Assembly (NCBI GenBank): GCA_020025615.1
Contig: JAHHRT010000080.1
Span: forward strand, 1 to 6,260
Reading direction: 5' to 3'
DNA from: Oscillospiraceae bacterium
GTDB taxonomy: Bacteria; Bacillota; Clostridia; Oscillospirales; Oscillospiraceae
Length of the DNA stretch: 6,260 nucleotides
Part shown: piece by piece, positions 1 through 6,185 of the stretch
Layout: the number at the start of each line of letters is the position of its first letter
Numbering within the stretch: the stretch's first letter is position 1
Translations under genes and position numbers: made by a program
Notes under the pieces: model-generated
Database searches by the model: none
The model's input: the letters and a program-made list of their open reading frames with translations, nothing else
What the model was told of the DNA's origin: nothing

Positions 1-6
1 TCGCTA

Positions 7-35
7 TTGCAGAATTCTTCCATACATGATAATAT
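7..35 (+). promoter_or_regulatory. Candidate sigma-A promoter for the ABC exporter operon
   Basis: TTGCAG at 7-12 is followed, after 17 bp, by TAATAT at 30-35, with a TG one base upstream (27-28) as in extended -10 promoters. TATAAC at 33-38 is an alternative -10, but its spacer to the same -35 would be 20 bp. The stretch 1-60 is AT-rich compared with the genes. The call is weak because the -10 matches consensus at only four of six positions. Frame 1 is also open from base 1 to a TAG at 58-60, so the end of an upstream gene cannot be excluded. Confidence 0.3.
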
Positions 36-70
36 AACAAGATACAGATTATTCAAATAGGAGGAGCAAT

Positions 71-1852
71 ATGATTTTTGGCAGGCATATCAATCGGTAT
101 TACCTAAAATATGCCCATATGCTGCTGTTAGGCCTGGTTTCCCTGATTGCAGTGGATTATTTGCAGCTGGTGATTCCTAACCTCTATCAGATGGTGATTA
201 ACGGCATGAATCAGGGCTATGTGGTCATCGACGGCGTGGAGCATATGTTCGACATGACCTTCCTGCTGGACAGGATTTGTATGCCCATGGTGGGGATTAT
301 CCTTTGCATTGTCTTTGGACGCTTCCTGTGGCGGTGCTGTTTCTTCGGCGCAGCCATTAAGGTGGAGACGGACATTCGGAACAATATGTTCGACCACGCC
401 CGGAATCTCAGCCGGGAGTACTACCAGCTCAACAAGGTGGGCAACCTGATGAGCCTCTTTACCAACGATTTGGACACCGTTCAGGACTGCTACGGCTGGG
501 GCATTATGATGTTCTGTGACGCTCTGTTTTTAAGCGTCCTGGCAATCCGCAAAATGTGGATGATGGACCCCTTCCTGACACTGCTGACCCTGATTCCCAT
601 GGCGTTCCTGTTGGGGGCGTCTACACTTCTGGGCCGGTACATGATGCAGAAGTGGGACTACCGCCAGGCCTGCTTCTCCAAGCTTTCGGATTTTGCCCAG
701 GAGAGCTTCTCCGGCATTGCGGTCATCAAGGCCTTTGTGAAAGAGTCTAAGGAGCTGATGGCGTTCCGGAAGCTGAACGTGGAGAACGAAAAGGCCAATG
801 TGGACCACACCAAGGCATCGGTCCTTCTCAAAATTCTGGTGATGCTCTTTGTGGAAAGCGTCATCTGCGTCATTCTGGGTTACGGCGGCTATCTGGTCTA
901 TCAGCACCGCTTCAACGCCGGACAGCTGGTGGAGTTCATCGGCTATTTCAGCGCAGTGGTCTGGCCCATTATGGCAGTTGCGGAGCTGGTGGATATGACC
1001 TCCCGGGGTGCGGCTTCCTTAAAGCGCATTGGCGAGTTCCTGGACGCAGAGCAGACGGTGTTTGACCGCCCCGGTGCCCAGCCCCTCACCGATGTGAAGG
1101 GCAAGATTGAACTGAAGCACCTGAACTTCCAGTACCCCGACGGCAGCATCCCTACTTTGGAGGATATTACTGTGACCATCCAGCCCGGAGAGCGGGTGGG
1201 CCTGGTGGGCAAAACCGGTTCCGGCAAGTCCACCCTGGTGGATCTGATTCTCAGAACCTACAATGTCCCCGACGGGACCCTGTTCATTGACGGAAAAGAC
1301 GTGAACGACGCGACCATTGCGTCTGTCCGCAGTGCCTGTGCCTACGTGCCCCAGGATAACTTCCTGTTCTCCGATACCATTGAAAACAATATCTCCTTCG
1401 GCGTGGACCGGGGCAACCGGGAAGCCATTATGGAGGCCGCCAGAATGGCGGATGTGGACAGCAATATCCAGGAGTTCACCCACGGCTATGACACTGTTCT
1501 GGGTGAGCGGGGTGTCACCGTTTCCGGCGGTCAGAAGCAGCGAATTTCCATCGCCCGGGCTCTGATGAAGAATTCCCCCATCCTGATTCTGGATGATTCT
1601 GTGTCTGCGGTGGATACCAAGACCGAGGAGACCATTCTCCATAATCTGGATGAAGTGCGGTCCGGCAAGACCACTATTCTCATTGCCCATCGCATTTCTA
1701 CCATTGCCAAGATGGACAAGCTTCTCTTTATTGAGGACGGACGGCTGGAGGCGGTAGGCACCCATCAGGAGCTCTATGAAACCTGCCCCGCCTATCGCAG
1801 AATGGTGGATATGCAAAAGCTCGAAGAGGAAGGAGGGGAGCGCAGTGAATGA
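71..1852 (+). CDS. ABC exporter subunit A (TMD-NBD half transporter, degenerate catalytic site)
   Basis: This 593-aa half transporter should sit in the membrane, pair with the next gene product and export a substrate using ATP. About six membrane segments are visible, near residues 16-36, 70-92, 143-160, 163-188, 251-275 and 286-308. The nucleotide-binding domain follows from about 344, with A-loop Tyr355, Walker A GKTGSGKST at 380-388 (Lys386), Q-loop Gln428, signature VSGGQ at 484-488, Walker B ILILD at 504-508 and H-loop His540. The residue after Walker B is Asp509 instead of the catalytic Glu, the hallmark of the degenerate half of heterodimeric exporters. The ATG is chosen because AGGAGG at 59-64 lies six bases upstream. 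The length is normal for the family. The 3' end overlaps the next gene by 8 bp, implying coupled translation. The fold and pairing are firm. The substrate (drug, peptide or lipid) is unknown, so no symbol is given. Confidence 0.95.
   Translation: MIFGRHINRYYLKYAHMLLLGLVSLIAVDYLQLVIPNLYQMVINGMNQGYVVIDGVEHMFDMTFLLDRICMPMVGIILCIVFGRFLWRCCFFGAAIKVETDIRNNMFDHARNLSREYYQLNKVGNLMSLFTNDLDTVQDCYGWGIMMFCDALFLSVLAIRKMWMMDPFLTLLTLIPMAFLLGASTLLGRYMMQKWDYRQACFSKLSDFAQESFSGIAVIKAFVKESKELMAFRKLNVENEKANVDHTKASVLLKILVMLFVESVICVILGYGGYLVYQHRFNAGQLVEFIGYFSAVVWPIMAVAELVDMTSRGAASLKRIGEFLDAEQTVFDRPGAQPLTDVKGKIELKHLNFQYPDGSIPTLEDITVTIQPGERVGLVGKTGSGKSTLVDLILRTYNVPDGTLFIDGKDVNDATIASVRSACAYVPQDNFLFSDTIENNISFGVDRGNREAIMEAARMADVDSNIQEFTHGYDTVLGERGVTVSGGQKQRISIARALMKNSPILILDDSVSAVDTKTEETILHNLDEVRSGKTTILIAHRISTIAKMDKLLFIEDGRLEAVGTHQELYETCPAYRRMVDMQKLEEEGGERSE
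1831..1836 (+). promoter_or_regulatory. Ribosome-binding site fixing the GTG start of exporter subunit B
   Basis: A perfect AGGAGG lies inside the last codons of subunit A and is separated by 8 bases from GTG at 1845. An in-frame ATG at 1776 would give 23 extra residues, has no comparable site and lies deep inside subunit A. The ATG at 1849 is in another frame. The next in-frame ATG that would skip the first hydrophobic segment (1965) has no good Shine-Dalgarno. The GTG is therefore the best start. Confidence 0.85.
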
Positions 1853-3731
1853 GTATCTTCCGCTTCTCATTGTCGGCGCCGTAATCGGCGTGTTCACCCT
1901 GCTGTTCCTCCTGGCCTACTTCCTGGACAGAAAGAATAAGCAGAATAACGACTATGAGCGCAATATGCCAGACCGGGAAATTGTGTCCCGGCTGATGGTT
2001 TACGCAAAGCCATATTGGAAAGAATTCCTGGTGGTGTTCTTCGTGATGGTCCTGTCCATTGCCTATGACATCCTTTCCCCGCTGCTGGTTGGTGACATTC
2101 AGAAGCTGGTGAAGGCGGATTTTCCCTTGAAGGCCCTGTATATCCGGGTGGGCGTGTACGCCGGAATCCTCATTGTGAGTTTGGTCTGCACCTATTTCCA
2201 GGCGATGATCCTGCAAAAAACGGGTCAGAAGATTCTGTCTGCACTCCGTGAGGATATTTTCGTCCACATCGAACAGCTGAGCCATGAACAGCTCAACAAC
2301 ATCCCTGTGGGCAAGCTGGTCACCCGAGTCAGCAACGACCCCAACAATATCTCCTATATGTTCACCAATGTGCTGGTGACCCTGCTCAAAAACTTCATGG
2401 TGCTCTTCGGCGTTCTGGGGGCCATGCTGGTTCTCAATTACTCCCTCACCCTGATGGTGCTGAGTTTTGTCCCCTTCATCGTCATCTTTACCCTGATCTT
2501 CCGGTGGTTCTCCCGGAAGGTGCACCGGGCGGTGAACGATGCCACCACCGATGTGAATACCTATCTGTCGGAAAACCTCTCCGGCATGAAGATCACCCAG
2601 ATCTTCAACCAGGAGGACCGGAAGATGGATGAGTTCCTGGAAAAGAGCCGGAAGCTGGGCCGGGCCAAGCAGCACAGAATGTTGGTGTTCGGTATCTTCC
2701 GCCCTATGGTCTATATGCTCTTTATCTCCTGCAACCTGTGCCTGTTCTATCTGGGCTGCCGGGGCTATATCCAGGACATCTCCTTCTTCGGTCAGACCAT
2801 CACCAGTGAGGTTATGGTGGCCTTCTATATGTATATCAACAAGTTCTTTAACCCCATCCAGACCCTGGCGGAGCAGTTCGATACCCTCCAGCGGTCCTTT
2901 GCCGGTGCAGAGAAGATCTTCAAGGTCATGGACCTGGTGCCGGAAATTGTGGACGGGGAGGAGACCATGGAGCTGGACGAGATCAAGGGCGAGATTGAGT
3001 TTAAGGATGTATGGTTTGCCTATGAGCCCGGCGAGTGGGTGCTCCAGGGCGTTTCCTTCCATGTGATGCCCAAGCAGACCGTGGCCTTCGTTGGTTCCAC
3101 CGGATCGGGAAAGACCACCATTCTGTCCCTTATCTGCCGCAATTACGACATTCAGAAGGGCCAGATCCTCATTGACGGCATCGACATTCGGAAAATCAAG
3201 ATTTCCTCGCTCCGCCGTCACTTCGGTCAGATGCTCCAGGATGTGTTCCTCTTCGCAGGCGACATCCGCAGCAATATCGTCCTCCGGGAGGAGGGAATCT
3301 CCGATGAACGCATTTGGGAGGTCTGCCGGTATGTCAATGCCGATGGCTTCATTTCCAAGCTGGAACACGGTCTGGACGAAGTGGTTCGGGAGCGGGGCAA
3401 TAACTTCTCCGCCGGACAGCGGCAGCTGTTAAGCTTTGCCCGGACCATCATCCACAACCCCAGCGTGATGATTCTGGACGAGGCCACCGCCAACATCGAC
3501 ACCGAAACCGAGATTCTCATTCAGGACTCCTTGGAGAAGATGAAGAACATCGGCACCATGCTGATTGTTGCCCATCGGCTGTCCACCGTACAGCACGCAG
3601 ACAACATCATTGTTCTGTCCCACGGCAAGATTCTGGAGCAGGGCAATCACCAGCAGCTTCTTGCCAGACACGGTCGGTACTATCAGCTGTTCACCCTGCA
3701 ATATCAGAAGCAGCAGCTGCAAAAAAGCTGA
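1845..3731 (+). CDS. ABC exporter subunit B (TMD-NBD half transporter, catalytic Glu present)
   Basis: Partner half transporter of 628 aa from a GTG start. An extra hydrophobic stretch at residues 5-27 is followed by a basic DRKNK segment, before the usual first core helix (about 59-82) and five more core segments up to about 345. The nucleotide-binding domain starts near 382, with A-loop Tyr393, Walker A GSTGSGKTT at 417-425 (Lys423), Q-loop Gln465, signature FSAGQ at 521-525, Walker B VMILD ending at Asp545, catalytic Glu546 and H-loop His577. In ABC dimers the Walker motifs of one subunit face the signature of the other. Here Glu546 would meet the intact VSGGQ of subunit A, forming the competent site, while subunit A's Asp509 site faces the altered FSAGQ. 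Two genes side by side with complementary defects strongly imply an obligate heterodimer, like the BmrC/BmrD or TM287/TM288 class. The substrate is not predictable. The gene is followed by an intrinsic terminator. Confidence 0.95.
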   Translation: MNEYLPLLIVGAVIGVFTLLFLLAYFLDRKNKQNNDYERNMPDREIVSRLMVYAKPYWKEFLVVFFVMVLSIAYDILSPLLVGDIQKLVKADFPLKALYIRVGVYAGILIVSLVCTYFQAMILQKTGQKILSALREDIFVHIEQLSHEQLNNIPVGKLVTRVSNDPNNISYMFTNVLVTLLKNFMVLFGVLGAMLVLNYSLTLMVLSFVPFIVIFTLIFRWFSRKVHRAVNDATTDVNTYLSENLSGMKITQIFNQEDRKMDEFLEKSRKLGRAKQHRMLVFGIFRPMVYMLFISCNLCLFYLGCRGYIQDISFFGQTITSEVMVAFYMYINKFFNPIQTLAEQFDTLQRSFAGAEKIFKVMDLVPEIVDGEETMELDEIKGEIEFKDVWFAYEPGEWVLQGVSFHVMPKQTVAFVGSTGSGKTTILSLICRNYDIQKGQILIDGIDIRKIKISSLRRHFGQMLQDVFLFAGDIRSNIVLREEGISDERIWEVCRYVNADGFISKLEHGLDEVVRERGNNFSAGQRQLLSFARTIIHNPSVMILDEATANIDTETEILIQDSLEKMKNIGTMLIVAHRLSTVQHADNIIVLSHGKILEQGNHQQLLARHGRYYQLFTLQYQKQQLQKS

Positions 3732-3733
3732 AC

Positions 3734-3755
3734 AAAAGCACCGAAAATTGCTTTT
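3734..3755 (+). other. Weak hairpin directly after the exporter operon
   Basis: AAAAGCA at 3734-3740 and TGCTTTT at 3749-3755 form a 7-bp stem around an 8-base loop, starting two bases after the stop codon. The stem is AT-rich and lacks a following U-tract beyond its own arm, so it is at best an auxiliary 3'-end structure upstream of the stronger terminator at 3772-3809. Confidence 0.25.
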
Positions 3756-3771
3756 CACAGGCTGAGACAGC

Positions 3772-3809
3772 AAAAAAAGAGCCAACGACAGGTTTCGTTG
3801 GCTCTTTTT
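3772..3809 (+). terminator. Intrinsic terminator of the exporter operon
   Basis: AGAGCCAACGA at 3778-3788 pairs perfectly with TCGTTGGCTCT at 3795-3805 around a six-base loop (CAGGTT). A run of seven A (3772-3778) flanks the left arm and T3805-T3809 the right, so the stem can extend by four A-T pairs and the element could terminate in both directions. It separates the exporter operon from the typA promoter 33 bp downstream. Confidence 0.92.
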
Positions 3810-3830
3810 CCATTCTTTTTATGTTATTTT

Positions 3831-3844
3831 CAACAAAAATGTTG
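3831..3844. promoter_or_regulatory. Small dyad overlapping the typA -35 region
   Basis: CAACA at 3831-3835 and TGTTG at 3840-3844 form a perfect 5-bp inverted repeat with an AAAA spacer. The right half overlaps the first three bases of the -35 hexamer, a position where a repressor would block polymerase. The repeat is short and lies in AT-rich DNA, so chance is a real possibility and no regulator is identifiable. Confidence 0.2.
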
Positions 3845-3870
3845 CAATTTATTTATATATGTGGTATATT
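3842..3870 (+). promoter_or_regulatory. Sigma-A promoter of typA with extended -10
   Basis: TTGCAA at 3842-3847 and TATATT at 3865-3870 are separated by exactly 17 bp, and TG at 3862-3863 supplies an extended -10 motif. Transcription would start near 3876-3878, giving a leader of about 40 bases. The ribosome-binding site AAGGAG (3904-3909) lies 9 bases before the ATG at 3919. The position just after the upstream terminator supports independent transcription of typA. Confidence 0.82.
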
Positions 3871-3918
3871 CCTAAATTGAGAGATTATGATAAATCAATA
3901 TAAAAGGAGTCCGATTTT

Positions 3919-5748
3919 ATGGCATCTCAGGAGCATATTCGTAATATCGCAATCATCGCCCACGTTGACCATGGCAAGACCACGCTGGTTGACGAAATGC
4001 TGAAGCAGGGCGGTATCTATCGAGAGAATCAGACGACGGTGGACCGGGTCATGGACTCCGGCGACTTGGAGCGGGAGCGCGGCATTACCATTCTCGCCAA
4101 GAATACCTCTGTTCGTTATAAGGATTATAAGATCAATATCGTGGATACCCCGGGCCACGCCGACTTCGGCGGCGAGGTGGAGCGTATCCTCAAGATGGTA
4201 GACGGCGTTATCCTGCTGGTTGACGCTGCCGAGGGCCCCATGCCCCAGACCCGTTTCGTTTTGCAGAAGGCCCTGGAGCTGGGCCACAAGGTCATCGTGG
4301 CTGTGAACAAGATTGATAAGCCCGACGCCCGTGTCCACGAGGTCATGGACGAGGTCCTGGAGCTGCTGCTGGATCTGGATGCTACCGATGAGCAGTTTAA
4401 CTCCCCCACGGTGTTCTGCTCCGGCCGTCAGGGTACTGCTTCCTACGGCCCCGACGAGGTTGGCACCGACCTCACCCCCCTGTTCGAGACCATCATCAAC
4501 TATATCGACGCACCTACCGGCGACGACGAGGGCCCCCTGCAGCTGCTGGTTTCCTCCATCGACTACAATGAGTACGTGGGCAGAATCGCCGTGGGCCGTG
4601 TGGAGCGCGGTGTCATCAAGGTCAACCAGGAGGTTATGATCTGCGACTACCACGATCCCGACGTGAAGCAGAAGGGCAAGGTTGTCGCCCTCTATGAGTA
4701 CGACGGCCTGGGCAAGAACCCCATCCAGGAGGCTCACGCAGGTGAGATTGTGGCTCTGTCCGGCATGGCTGATATCACCATCGGCCGTACCCTCTGTGCC
4801 CCTGAGGCCATTGAGCCCCTGCCCTTTGTGAAGATCTCCGATCCCACCATCGAGATGACCTTCGCTGTCAACGATTCCCCCTTTGCAGGCAAAGAGGGTA
4901 AGTTCGTCACCTCCCGGAACCTGCGGGACCGCCTGGAGAAGGAACTGCTGAAGGACGTTTCTCTCCACGTTACCGAGCAGGGCACCGATGCCTTCAATGT
5001 GGCAGGCCGTGGTGAAATGCACCTGTCCATCCTCATGGAGACCATGCGCCGGGAAGGCTATGAGTTCTCCGTTTCCACCCCTCACGTCCTCACCAAGGTC
5101 ATCGACGGCAAGGTCTGCGAGCCTATCGAGCGGATGGTCGCTGACGTTCCCGAGGAGTGCATGGGCAGCGTCATCGAGAAGATGGGCCGCCGCAAGGGCG
5201 ACCTGCTGGGCATGACCCCCATGGGCAACCGCTACCGTCTGGAGTTCCTGGTTCCCTCCCGCGGCCTGTTCGGCTACCGGAACGAGTTCCTGACCGACAC
5301 CAGAGGCGAGGGCATTATGTCCTCCGTCCTGGAGACCTACGCTCCCATGAAGGGCGAGATTGAGCGCCGTCTTACCGGCTCCCTCATCGCCTTTGAGACC
5401 GGCGAGGCCTGTGCCTACGGCCTGGGCGCTGCTCAGGAGCGTGGTACTCTGCTCATCGGTGCCGGCACCGAGGTTTACGCCGGCATGGTGGTCGGTATTT
5501 GCAGCCGGAACGAGGATATGACTGTCAACGTCTGCAAGAAGAAGCAGCTTACCAATATGCGTGCCGCCGGTTCTGACGATGCTGTCCGCCTGGTGCCGCC
5601 CAGAATCTTCTCTCTGGAGCAGTGCCTGGAGTTCCTGGCAGACGACGAGCTGCTGGAGTGCACCCCCAAGAGCCTGCGTATCCGCAAGCGTGAGCTGGAT
5701 CACAGCACCCGTATGCGTCAGCTGATGAAGAAGCGCGCTCAGGAGTAA
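3919..5748 (+). CDS. typA: Translational GTPase TypA/BipA
   Basis: A GTPase of the EF-G/LepA superfamily that binds ribosomes and, in studied bacteria, helps 50S subunit assembly and growth in the cold or under stress. It is 609 aa, the usual family length (E. coli about 607). Visible GTPase motifs are G1 AHVDHGKT at 14-21, G2 RERGITI at 52-58 with Thr57, G3 DTPGH at 76-80 and G4 NKID at 130-133. The G5 position reads SGR (168-170) where the classical motif is SA. His80 is the equivalent of the catalytic His in this superfamily. An OB-like domain II follows from about 200, EF-G-like domains III and V at about 300-480 (including AGRGEMHLSIL from 362), and the TypA-specific C-terminal domain with LTNMRAAGSDDAV at 544-556 and a basic tail. 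That domain distinguishes it from LepA and EF-G. The gene uses many CGT arginine codons, unlike the CGG-rich exporter genes, consistent with higher expression. It has its own promoter and terminator. Confidence 0.98.
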   Translation: MASQEHIRNIAIIAHVDHGKTTLVDEMLKQGGIYRENQTTVDRVMDSGDLERERGITILAKNTSVRYKDYKINIVDTPGHADFGGEVERILKMVDGVILLVDAAEGPMPQTRFVLQKALELGHKVIVAVNKIDKPDARVHEVMDEVLELLLDLDATDEQFNSPTVFCSGRQGTASYGPDEVGTDLTPLFETIINYIDAPTGDDEGPLQLLVSSIDYNEYVGRIAVGRVERGVIKVNQEVMICDYHDPDVKQKGKVVALYEYDGLGKNPIQEAHAGEIVALSGMADITIGRTLCAPEAIEPLPFVKISDPTIEMTFAVNDSPFAGKEGKFVTSRNLRDRLEKELLKDVSLHVTEQGTDAFNVAGRGEMHLSILMETMRREGYEFSVSTPHVLTKVIDGKVCEPIERMVADVPEECMGSVIEKMGRRKGDLLGMTPMGNRYRLEFLVPSRGLFGYRNEFLTDTRGEGIMSSVLETYAPMKGEIERRLTGSLIAFETGEACAYGLGAAQERGTLLIGAGTEVYAGMVVGICSRNEDMTVNVCKKKQLTNMRAAGSDDAVRLVPPRIFSLEQCLEFLADDELLECTPKSLRIRKRELDHSTRMRQLMKKRAQE

Positions 5749-5758
5749 GAAATATCGT

Positions 5759-5804
5759 AAAAAGCTGAGGCGGCCCCCAAAATCCGGGGGCTTCCCCGGC
5801 TTTT
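5759..5804 (+). terminator. GC-rich intrinsic terminator of typA
   Basis: A core hairpin GCCCCC (5773-5778) / GGGGGC (5786-5791) with a 7-base loop is extended outward by GAGG/CCCC-type pairing with two mismatches. AAAAGC (5760-5765) then pairs with GCTTTT (5799-5804). The arms together make an imperfect stem of about 19 bp ending in four T. The U-tract is short, so efficiency may be moderate. It starts 10 bases after the typA stop codon. Confidence 0.75.
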
Positions 5805-5836
5805 CCTCTGACTGGGGCGGCTGCCCTCCGGGGAAG
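5791..5836 (+). repeat. 9-bp inverted repeat sharing an arm with the typA terminator
   Basis: CTTCCCCGG at 5791-5799 is perfectly complementary to CCGGGGAAG at 5828-5836. The enclosed sequence has its own small hairpin, GGGC (5815-5818) / GCCC (5823-5826) around a GGCT loop. The left arm is also the 3' arm of the typA terminator, so the two folds are mutually exclusive in RNA that reads through. No known family is recognised. In this GC-rich stretch some pairing is expected by chance. Confidence 0.35.
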
Positions 5837-5842
5837 GGAAGG

Positions 5843-5865
5843 TTTCTCCGGTTTCCCGGGAGAAA
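5843..5865 (+). other. Hairpin upstream of the rpmH promoter
   Basis: TTTCTCC at 5843-5849 pairs with GGAGAAA at 5859-5865. With one bulged G (5858), two further G-C pairs close a TTTC loop, giving 9 bp in all. No T-run follows on the + strand, so it is not a typical terminator for typA read-through. It ends 15 bases before the rpmH -35 hexamer and could be a residual 3' structure or a binding dyad. Confidence 0.3.
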
Positions 5866-5879
5866 AGTCCAAAAAATTG

Positions 5880-5908
5880 TTGACCAAACGTATTTTTTCG
5901 GTTATAAT
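5880..5908 (+). promoter_or_regulatory. Strong sigma-A promoter of rpmH
   Basis: TTGACC at 5880-5885 (five of six bases match TTGACA) and a perfect TATAAT at 5903-5908 are separated by exactly 17 bp of AT-rich sequence. This is the closest match to consensus in the window and fits a ribosomal protein gene. Transcription is expected near 5915, giving a leader of about 90 bases. Confidence 0.92.
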
Positions 5909-5918
5909 AATTCGACGT

Positions 5919-5931
5919 GGTCAGTTTGACC
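5919..5931. promoter_or_regulatory. GGTCA/TGACC dyad just after the rpmH start point
   Basis: GGTCA at 5919-5923 and TGACC at 5927-5931 form a perfect 5-bp inverted repeat with a 3-base spacer, a few bases downstream of the predicted transcription start. A third copy of the TGACC half is at 5881-5885 inside the -35 hexamer. The location suits an operator or a small 5'-end hairpin, but the repeat is short and no matching regulator is known to me. Confidence 0.25.
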
Positions 5932-5945
5932 CGGAACTATGTGTT

Positions 5946-5971
5946 GCTGCGGCCTATTCAGGCTGTTGAGC
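5946..5971 (+). other. Hairpin in the rpmH leader
   Basis: CGGCCT (5950-5955) and AGGCTG (5960-5965) pair over six positions with one G-U, closing an ATTC tetraloop. GCT (5946-5948) and AGC (5969-5971) can close the base across an internal loop. It lies within the roughly 90-base leader, ending 17 bases before the ribosome-binding site AGGAGG (5989-5994), which itself is 10 bases before the ATG. I recognise no riboswitch or ribosomal-protein leader motif here. Confidence 0.25.
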
Positions 5972-6004
5972 ATATTGAATCTAAATACAGGAGGTGTAAG
6001 TTCT

Positions 6005-6139
6005 ATGAAGCGTACCTATCAGCCCAGCCGTCGTCATCGTTCCAAGGTGCACGGTTTCCGCCAGAGAATGGCAACTGCCAATGGCCGTAAGGTTCTGGCC
6101 CGCCGTCGTGCCAGAGGCCGCAAGGTTCTGTCCGCTTGA
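6005..6139 (+). CDS. rpmH: 50S ribosomal protein L34
   Basis: A 44-aa, very basic protein that binds 23S rRNA in the large ribosomal subunit. It starts MKRTYQPS, continues with the conserved HGFRQRM (16-22) and NGRKVLARRR (26-35), and ends with GRKVLSA, matching the family in length and motifs throughout. The ATG at 6005 is supported by AGGAGG at 5989-5994 and by the conserved first residues. An in-frame ATG at 5939 would add 22 residues not found in L34 and has no ribosome-binding site. Arginines are mostly CGT, as expected for a highly expressed gene. It has a near-consensus promoter and is followed by a strong terminator. In most bacteria rnpA (RNase P protein) comes next and dnaA lies nearby, but neither is seen in this window. 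Confidence 0.98.
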   Translation: MKRTYQPSRRHRSKVHGFRQRMATANGRKVLARRRARGRKVLSA

Positions 6140-6168
6140 TGAGCAGATCCGAATGACAAGCGGAATAA

Positions 6169-6182
6169 TCGCTCAAGAGCGA
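6169..6182. other. Short palindrome between rpmH and its terminator
   Basis: TCGCTC (6169-6174) and GAGCGA (6177-6182) are perfect inverted copies with AA between them. As RNA this would be a 5-bp stem with a CAAG tetraloop, lying 3 bases before the alternative outer arm (6186-6191) of the downstream terminator. It may be part of the rpmH 3' untranslated structure. The function is unknown. Confidence 0.3.
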
Positions 6183-6185
6183 AAC

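Noticed and set aside
1..60. Frame 1 open from the window edge to a TAG at 58-60, perhaps the end of an upstream gene
   Set aside because: Nineteen codons of AT-rich sequence with no recognisable motif are not enough to call a gene. The same bases fit a promoter region equally well.
1728..3368. A 546-codon minus-strand open frame across the second exporter gene
   Set aside because: It is antisense to a clear ABC transporter gene with intact motifs, and its composition is that of a shadow frame (His, Glu, Asp, Gln-rich). It has no ribosome-binding site or family match.
3895..5703. A 602-codon open frame on the minus strand spanning almost all of typA
   Set aside because: It is exactly antisense to a certain gene. 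Its translation is low-complexity (rich in His, Leu, Gly, Gln) with no recognisable domain, and GC-rich codon bias removes stop codons in that frame.
5939..6004. N-terminal extension of L34 from an upstream in-frame ATG
   Set aside because: The 22 added residues are Cys- and Leu-rich and unlike any L34. There is no Shine-Dalgarno before 5939, whereas the ATG at 6005 has AGGAGG and starts the conserved MKRTYQP.
5749..6004. Replication origin next to rpmH
   Set aside because: No DnaA boxes were found on either strand by eye, no AT-rich unwinding cluster beyond the promoter is present, and dnaA is not adjacent.
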